This document shows positions 59,356-64,000 of a stretch of 64,000 nucleotides of DNA, one piece after another. The notes beneath the pieces were generated by a model. It searched no databases and had not been told where the DNA came from. It saw only the letters and a list, made by a program, of their open reading frames with translations. Made by a program: the position numbers and the translations under genes. Source of the DNA: Bacteriovoracaceae bacterium (lineage in GTDB: Bacteria; Bdellovibrionota; Bacteriovoracia; Bacteriovoracales; Bacteriovoracaceae); the NCBI GenBank assembly GCA_947446575.1, contig CANFHC010000017.1, positions 1 through 64,000 on the forward strand. The letters are read 5' to 3'. The stretch's first letter is position 1. Each line of letters opens with the position of its first letter.

Positions 59356-60567
59356 ATGAAAGATGTATTCAACACAATTCCTGAAATTATTGCCGATATT
59401 AAATTAGGTAAAATGGTAATCATCCTTGATGATGATGATCGCGAAAATGAAGGTGATTTTATCATGGCCGCAGACATGGCCACTGCTGAAACGATAAATT
59501 TTATGGCGCTCTATGGGCGAGGACTTATTTGTGCTCCTCTAAGTCAAAAGCTTGCGGACAAATTAAATCTTGATCCTATGGTAAGTGCAAACACAGCAAC
59601 TCATGAAGCTTTTACAGTTTCAATAGATGCTAAAGTTGGAATATCAACAGGGATTTCAGCAAGGGATCGCGCTCTTACTTTAAAATTAATGACGAACGAA
59701 AAAACAACTCCTGAAGATTTTTCAAAGCCTGGACATATTTTTCCGTTGGTTGCTAAAGATGGTGGGGTACTTGTTCGCCGAGGTCACACGGAAGCTGCTG
59801 TGGATATCGCTGAGCTGGCCGGATTTAATTCGGCAGGAGTGATTTGTGAAATTTTAAAACCTGATGGAGAAATGGCCCGCGCACCTGAGCTTTTTGAATT
59901 AGCACGACTTCATAATTTAAAAATCGGAACTATTCATGACCTTGCTCTTTTTTTAAATCAAATGAAGAAAAAGCAAAGTATCGCCATTGAAGAAGTCTCG
60001 TGTGTTAATTTTCCCAATAAATACGGTGACTTTAAATTATCACTTTTTAAATCAGCAGATTTTCCAGGTGAAGAGCATTTGGCTATTCATATGGGAGATT
60101 TCAAAAACACTCAAAATACTCTAGTGCGTGTACATTCCGAATGTTTTACAGGCGATGTTTTTGGTTCATTTCGCTGTGACTGTGGAGAGCAGTTAGATAT
60201 AGCTTTGAAAAAAATTGCTAAAAAGGGACATGGAATTCTTATTTATTTAAAACAAGAAGGCCGAGGAATCGGTTTGTCTGAAAAACTTCGCGCCTACGCT
60301 CTTCAAGAAAAAGGTTTAGATACAGTAGAAGCTAATTTAGAGCTTGGACATCCTGCAGACTCTCGCAATTATGATTTTGCTGGACTCATCTTAAATTATT
60401 TCGGAGTAAGTGGAGTTGAATTACTAACAAATAATCCTCAAAAGCTTTACGCACTCGATGAAATGGGATTTCAAGTTTCTCGCAGCTCAATTGTGGTTGA
60501 CTCAAATAAGTTCAATCATTCTTATCAAAAAACAAAAATAGAAAAAATGGGTCATTTATTTAAATAA
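59356..60567 (+). CDS. ribBA: Bifunctional 3,4-dihydroxybutanone-4-phosphate synthase / GTP cyclohydrolase II
   Basis: A 403-residue fusion giving both precursors of riboflavin. The RibB half (about 1-205) has VIILDDDDRENEGDFIMAAD and VRRGHTEAAVDIAELAG. The RibA half (about 208-403) has VRVHSECFTGDVFGSFRCDC with the zinc cysteines, KQEGRGIGL and LTNNPQKLYAL. Both active sites look complete. The gene is third in the riboflavin operon, followed 9 bases later by ribH. Confidence 0.95.
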   Translation: MKDVFNTIPEIIADIKLGKMVIILDDDDRENEGDFIMAADMATAETINFMALYGRGLICAPLSQKLADKLNLDPMVSANTATHEAFTVSIDAKVGISTGISARDRALTLKLMTNEKTTPEDFSKPGHIFPLVAKDGGVLVRRGHTEAAVDIAELAGFNSAGVICEILKPDGEMARAPELFELARLHNLKIGTIHDLALFLNQMKKKQSIAIEEVSCVNFPNKYGDFKLSLFKSADFPGEEHLAIHMGDFKNTQNTLVRVHSECFTGDVFGSFRCDCGEQLDIALKKIAKKGHGILIYLKQEGRGIGLSEKLRAYALQEKGLDTVEANLELGHPADSRNYDFAGLILNYFGVSGVELLTNNPQKLYALDEMGFQVSRSSIVVDSNKFNHSYQKTKIEKMGHLFK

Positions 60568-60576
60568 GAGGTTTAT

Positions 60577-61041
60577 ATGAAGATAGAAGGAAATTTAAAT
60601 GCAGAAGGGAAGAAATTCGCCATAGTTGCGAGTCGCTTCAACGATTTAATCGTGGAAAAACTAACAGCAGGCGCTCTCGATGCACTTATTCGCCATGGAG
60701 CAAATGTAAATGATGTTGATACAGTTTATGTGCCAGGCGCTTTTGAGATTCCACTTGCCGCACTTACTCTTGCTCAAACAAAAAAATATGATGGTATCAT
60801 TTGCGTAGGGGCAGTTATCAGAGGAGCGACATCTCATTATGATTATGTTTGCAATGAAGCTGCTAAAGGCATCTCCCATGTATCATTAACAACAGGAGTG
60901 CCTTGCGCATTTGGAGTTATCACTACCGAAAATTTAGAACAAGCTTTTGAGCGTGCAGGAAGTAAAGCAGGTAATAAAGGTTACGAATCAGCTGTCGCCA
61001 TTATTGAAATGGTAAATTTAATTAACAAGATCACAAAATAA
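60577..61041 (+). CDS. ribH: 6,7-dimethyl-8-ribityllumazine synthase
   Basis: A 154-residue enzyme that condenses the RibBA and RibD products. Substrate loops are present: [47 protein letters not shown] (with the catalytic His) and [18 protein letters not shown]. It should assemble into pentamers or 60-mers. It is the last gene of the operon and completes the pathway from GTP to riboflavin within the window. Confidence 0.95.
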   Translation: MKIEGNLNAEGKKFAIVASRFNDLIVEKLTAGALDALIRHGANVNDVDTVYVPGAFEIPLAALTLAQTKKYDGIICVGAVIRGATSHYDYVCNEAAKGISHVSLTTGVPCAFGVITTENLEQAFERAGSKAGNKGYESAVAIIEMVNLINKITK

Positions 61042-61094
61042 AAAAAGGCTCCGGAGGGGATTTGTCTAAGTTGAATTCAATTATTAGGGTTGAT

Positions 61095-62309
61095 TTATTT
61101 TTTTAGTGCAGCAAACCCTTTTAAGAGAGTCAACAACTCAATAGCTGCTGTTGTTGGTTTATCATTAACTTCAGTTTGAAGATGACATGATCCGGGACGA
61201 GGCCCACTTCCAAAAATTTTATTTTTGCAAACGACAGTTGCATGACATGATTTGAAGTCACAATTTAATTCGTTACCTGGATGAGTTTGGAATTGAAGAT
61301 TTCCAAGAGTGATCGCAGCGTTTACTCCATCCACACATTTTTTAAAATAGTTTTTGTCGTTAGCTGTTGAACAAATCCAATCAAAGGCCACTGCTTTAAA
61401 ATCATCGGAAGTTGATTTTAGTGTAAGCGGATGAACCGAAGGGAAAGATAGTAGGGAATTGGCCATGCCTTTTTCACAACGACCATCAGTCTTATCAAAG
61501 TTACAAAAGAATTTATAAAAACTTAATCCACCTTCTTTAAACTGTCCCCAATACGAAGAGTAGTTTAAACGAGACGGCTTCATTCTCCAGCAAAGTCCAA
61601 GCGCACATGAAACATCTTCATTGAAGCTATTGTTATTTATTTCTACGTAATTTCCTTTCGTCCAATCATCTTCTTTATACCAAAGTCCATCTGATTCAAT
61701 TCTTTCAAACATTGAGCTGGTTAATGAACCAGATACTGGTATTTCTAATATACGACTTATTTCAGGAGCAACGTAAAATCCACTATTACAACTATTAATA
61801 GTCATATAAGAATTAGGAAGCATTTTAGTTTTTAATTTTGTCAGTGATTGTGTGAATTCTGTTGGATCAAAAGCCGCGTCTGATTTACCGAGCTTTAATC
61901 CCCAAGGTGAAGAGTGTCCGTAAAAATCAATACTCGCTATACGCTCAAGTTCAAGGATCTCTTTCATTAGTTTATTGCCAGTAAAAGTTTCTGCTACTGT
62001 CTTGTAAACTGCGATATTAAATTCGTTAAAAACTTCTGCATCGTCAGTTTTTCTGACTTCCGGAGAACTCATTATAACAACTTGATCGAATGGATTTAGT
62101 TCTTTGTAACGGTAAGCGCGGGCAACACCCGCTTGAAAAAATTGATCTGAATCTTCTTTAGCAGCAGACCCTACGACAATAACGTGAGTAATTTTTGTCG
62201 CATCGTAAGTTGAATCTTTGAAAAGACCTAAACGATATTCACCTTTATAGGCAAAAGCAGTGTTTAAGGTTAGTAGAAAAAAAGTACTTATAATTAGGAA
62301 GTTTCTCAT
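61095..62309 (-). CDS. Secreted caspase-like (clan CD) protein
   Basis: A 404-residue exported protein with a signal peptide (1-20, ending TAFA). It has the order of a clan CD cysteine peptidase: a first strand THVIVVGSAAKEDS, then SIDFYGHSSPWGLKLG with the putative catalytic His132, and SYMTINSCNSGFYVA with the putative nucleophile Cys174. The C-terminal half has about nine further cysteines, probably disulfide-linked. It may cleave extracellular or prey proteins. Related pseudo-enzymes without protease activity exist, so function is inferred. It stands alone. Confidence 0.55.
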   Translation of the reverse strand: MRNFLIISTFFLLTLNTAFAYKGEYRLGLFKDSTYDATKITHVIVVGSAAKEDSDQFFQAGVARAYRYKELNPFDQVVIMSSPEVRKTDDAEVFNEFNIAVYKTVAETFTGNKLMKEILELERIASIDFYGHSSPWGLKLGKSDAAFDPTEFTQSLTKLKTKMLPNSYMTINSCNSGFYVAPEISRILEIPVSGSLTSSMFERIESDGLWYKEDDWTKGNYVEINNNSFNEDVSCALGLCWRMKPSRLNYSSYWGQFKEGGLSFYKFFCNFDKTDGRCEKGMANSLLSFPSVHPLTLKSTSDDFKAVAFDWICSTANDKNYFKKCVDGVNAAITLGNLQFQTHPGNELNCDFKSCHATVVCKNKIFGSGPRPGSCHLQTEVNDKPTTAAIELLTLLKGFAALKK

Positions 62310-62399
62310 GAAAATCTCTCATATTGCATTTGTGAATTGGCATTGGAGTCTCACGCTTTGAGGCTAACAGTCAATCAAGATTTTGATGAGAATTTGAAT

Positions 62400-62427
62400 T
62401 ACTAGGCCCTAATATAAGAGCCTAGTA
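62400..62427 (-). terminator. Hairpin after yebC
   Basis: TACTAGGC (62400-62407) pairs with GCCTAGTA (62420-62427) around 12 bases. It lies 20 bases past the yebC stop on the minus strand. Only weakly T-rich sequence follows (ATTCAAATTC), so it is a probable but not strong terminator. Confidence 0.5.
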
Positions 62428-62446
62428 CTAAATAAATAGTTATAGA

Positions 62447-63178
62447 TTATAGATCGGCAAATGAATCGTCGTATTTAACATTATGATACACTTTTGTTAC
62501 ATCATCATCGCCTTCTAAAAGATCAACTAACTTTGTCACAGTTTTAAATGTTTCTTTGTCGATTTCTTTAAATGTAAGAGGAACGCGCTCAAGGCCCGCT
62601 TCATCTGCCGTTACTTTTAATTGATCTAGTTTCGTTTGAATGGGGCCGAATGCTTCCATAGGTCCTGTTACAGTGTAGAATCCATCTTCAACAACTACGT
62701 CATCAGCTCCAGCATCAATCATATCTAGTGTGAAGTCATCTTCAACTAAATTTCCTGCGGGAATTTCAAAAACTGCTTTACGTTCAAAAACAAATTGTAG
62801 ACATCCAGTTGTTCCAAGTGACCCTCCACACTTATTAAAGAAGTTTCTTACATTAGCAACTGTACGGGTTCCGTTATTAGTAGAGGCTTCAACGAAAATA
62901 GCAACACCGTTTGGCCCGTATCCTTCATAAGCAATATCAGAGTATCCTTCGTCTTCGTTTCCTAAACCTTTTTTGATCGCACGATCAATATTATCTTTAG
63001 GAACGTTGTATTTTCTGCATTTTTCAAGTGAGATTCTAAGCATGAAATTGCTTTCAATATCTTCACCACCACTTTTAGCTGCTTTCGTGACTTCGCGAAG
63101 GCATTTTGTGTACATTAAAGAACGAATCTTATCTTGATCGCCTTTTTTTTCTTTAATGTTATTCCACTTACGTCCCAT
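62447..63178 (-). CDS. yebC: YebC/PmpR-family regulator
   Basis: A 243-residue cytoplasmic protein of the TACO1/YebC family. It begins MGRKWNNIKEKKGDQDKIRS (a variant of the usual MAGHSKWxNIKxRK), then VPKDNIDRAIKKG, YEGYGPNGVAIFVEASTNN and RNFFNKCGGSLG. Members act as DNA-binding regulators or as translation factors that ease ribosome stalling; which applies here is not known. Length is normal. AAAGGACA precedes the ATG. It is not linked with ruvC. Confidence 0.9.
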   Translation of the reverse strand: MGRKWNNIKEKKGDQDKIRSLMYTKCLREVTKAAKSGGEDIESNFMLRISLEKCRKYNVPKDNIDRAIKKGLGNEDEGYSDIAYEGYGPNGVAIFVEASTNNGTRTVANVRNFFNKCGGSLGTTGCLQFVFERKAVFEIPAGNLVEDDFTLDMIDAGADDVVVEDGFYTVTGPMEAFGPIQTKLDQLKVTADEAGLERVPLTFKEIDKETFKTVTKLVDLLEGDDDVTKVYHNVKYDDSFADL

Positions 63179-63243
63179 GTAATTGTCCTTTCAAAAGTTT
63201 AATTTTTAACGAAATATAATTTAACATTTTTTCATGAATTTGA

Positions 63244-63765
63244 CTAGGAAAGGGGCATTTCAAAATACAGAAAGCCATCACTTTTGCGATTTAAAAGAAA
63301 TGATTGGGGCGGGATATGATATTTGACACAATATTTCTCAAGAAGTTTGAGCATTTTTCTATTGCTCGTATGGAAATCACCATAAAAGTGAGTAATATTT
63401 TGCTTTAAAGCGGCTTGTGCCAAAAGATCCATAAGGACAAATCCTAAACCCATACCTTGAAATGAATCGATAATTGTAATGGCCAATTCTGCAAAATGTT
63501 CTCGGCCAGGATGTGTATCGCGAATACACCTGACGGAACCAGCAGGGCTAGGTCCGGGACTTTTATTAACTGCCACCAAGGCGATGTGATTGACTTGATC
63601 AACTTCTGTGAAAAATTTTAATTCGTTTTCAGTAAATTCTTTTCGCGATGAAAAAAATCTTTGGCGGCGCGATTCATTTGATAAAAGAGTCAACCCTTCT
63701 TGGAGACCTTCTTTGTCATTTGGTTCTATTGGGCGAATATCAAATTGATCTAAAGTATTAGGCAT
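63244..63765 (-). CDS. GNAT-family acetyltransferase
   Basis: A 173-residue N-acetyltransferase. The acetyl-CoA loop appears as DSFQGMGLGFVLMDLL (Q/R-x-x-G-x-G/A), after strand AELAITIID. The C-terminal NRKMLKLLEKYC helps complete the fold. N-terminal FDIRPIEPNDKEGLQEGL is typical of GNAT proteins fused to or near acyl-CoA ligases. The acceptor is unknown. Its start codon overlaps the 3' end of the upstream potassium channel gene by 8 bases, so the two are likely co-transcribed. Confidence 0.85.
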   Translation of the reverse strand: MPNTLDQFDIRPIEPNDKEGLQEGLTLLSNESRRQRFFSSRKEFTENELKFFTEVDQVNHIALVAVNKSPGPSPAGSVRCIRDTHPGREHFAELAITIIDSFQGMGLGFVLMDLLAQAALKQNITHFYGDFHTSNRKMLKLLEKYCVKYHIPPQSFLLNRKSDGFLYFEMPLS

Positions 63766-64000
63766 TAGCTGTTATCAGGTGAAATTTTTTATAATCGATA
63801 ATTCTTGTTCCATCACTAGCTCGCTCTAAAATATCGACGAAATAATGATTGGGAATAATATCTTCACTGCGGTAGCTGTGAGTATCGTAAATTTTTTGAG
63901 AAAAAGTCCCATCATTTCCACTTATGATAATATAAAATTCATATTTAGCAGCGTAAATTTCCTCAATCGTTTTTCCAAAAAATGGACTATCGGCATCGAT
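63758..64000 (-). CDS. Inward-rectifier (KirBac-type) K+ channel, C-terminal part
   Basis: The 3' end of a gene that begins outside the window; 80 codons are present. The cytoplasmic domain pattern of Kir channels is clear: SPFFGKTIEEI, FYIIISGNDGTFSQKIYDTH, SYRSEDIIPNHYFVDIL and the final DYKKFHLI. The pore and selectivity filter lie upstream, out of view. The stop is 8 bases inside the next gene (the acetyltransferase). The channel would conduct K+ across the inner membrane; regulation cannot be read here. Confidence 0.75.
   Translation of the reverse strand: MDADSPFFGKTIEEIYAAKYEFYIIISGNDGTFSQKIYDTHSYRSEDIIPNHYFVDILERASDGTRIIDYKKFHLITANA

Noticed and set aside
1-64000. CRISPR array
   Set aside because: No set of regularly spaced direct repeats of 20-40 bases was found; the only tandem array is the Thr-Pro hexamer repeat inside a gene.

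Overview
The window is AT-rich, densely packed bacterial chromosome. It encodes Gram-negative-type secreted proteins and lipoproteins, two-component systems, a divergent ribosomal protein S21 gene (rpsU), and many secreted hydrolases and nucleases. The mix (tandem endonuclease I genes, SIMPL-domain protein, TldD/TldE, CRTAC1 protein, catalase-like and Cys-rich secreted proteins) fits Bdellovibrionota, perhaps a Bacteriovorax/Peredibacter relative. That placement is inference; the window holds no rRNA gene to test it.

Layout. 0-9 kb: a small membrane protein, ureohydrolase (speB-like), SIMPL protein, thioredoxin 2, an OmpR-type regulator with its kinase, an LtaS/OpgB-like sulfatase-fold membrane enzyme and an alpha/beta hydrolase. 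9-16.6 kb: a lipoprotein, an unrecognised 430-residue protein, an NTF2-like protein, a large secreted GH74-like Asp-box protein with a Thr-Pro linker, a lone receiver domain, a 23S-type pseudouridine synthase and a secreted HNH-like nuclease. 16.6-26.7 kb: an accessory-looking, very AT-rich block. It holds a Cys-repeat protein, a polytopic membrane protein convergent with an SGNH hydrolase/CRTAC1/RnfD-like operon, a CBM60-like lipoprotein, a two-gene HTTM unit and a beta-helix protein, and it stops at tRNA-Gly(GCC).

26.8-41.2 kb: catalase-like protein, KamA-type radical SAM enzyme, small membrane protein and DnaQ-like exonuclease in an overlapping run; dihydrolipoyl dehydrogenase and a 2-oxoacid dehydrogenase E2; glycosyltransferase and FkbM methyltransferase genes; two endonuclease I paralogues; rarA; rpsU; and a phenylalanine hydroxylase operon (SRPBCC-phhA-phhB). 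41.4-51.3 kb: two small secreted Lys/Ala-rich proteins, a regulator/kinase/Hsp20-like operon, tyrS, a DCC thiol protein, and a copper operon (csoR-copZ-copA-CDF) whose promoter carries two CsoR-type operators. 51.3-64 kb: serS, a triple Cys-repeat protein with an epimerase, a CcmI-like domain protein, tldD/tldE, a complete riboflavin operon (ribD-ribE-ribBA-ribH), a secreted caspase-like protein, yebC, a GNAT acetyltransferase and the 3' end of an inward-rectifier K+ channel gene.

The least ordinary material is the 17.5-22.2 kb cluster. It combines a stand-alone RnfD-like protein, an apparent AUA start codon overlapping a stop, G9/C8 tracts inside genes and an 86-bp convergent gene overlap. 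The secreted caspase-like protein at 61-62 kb is also notable. All calls rest on reading motifs; no database search was run.
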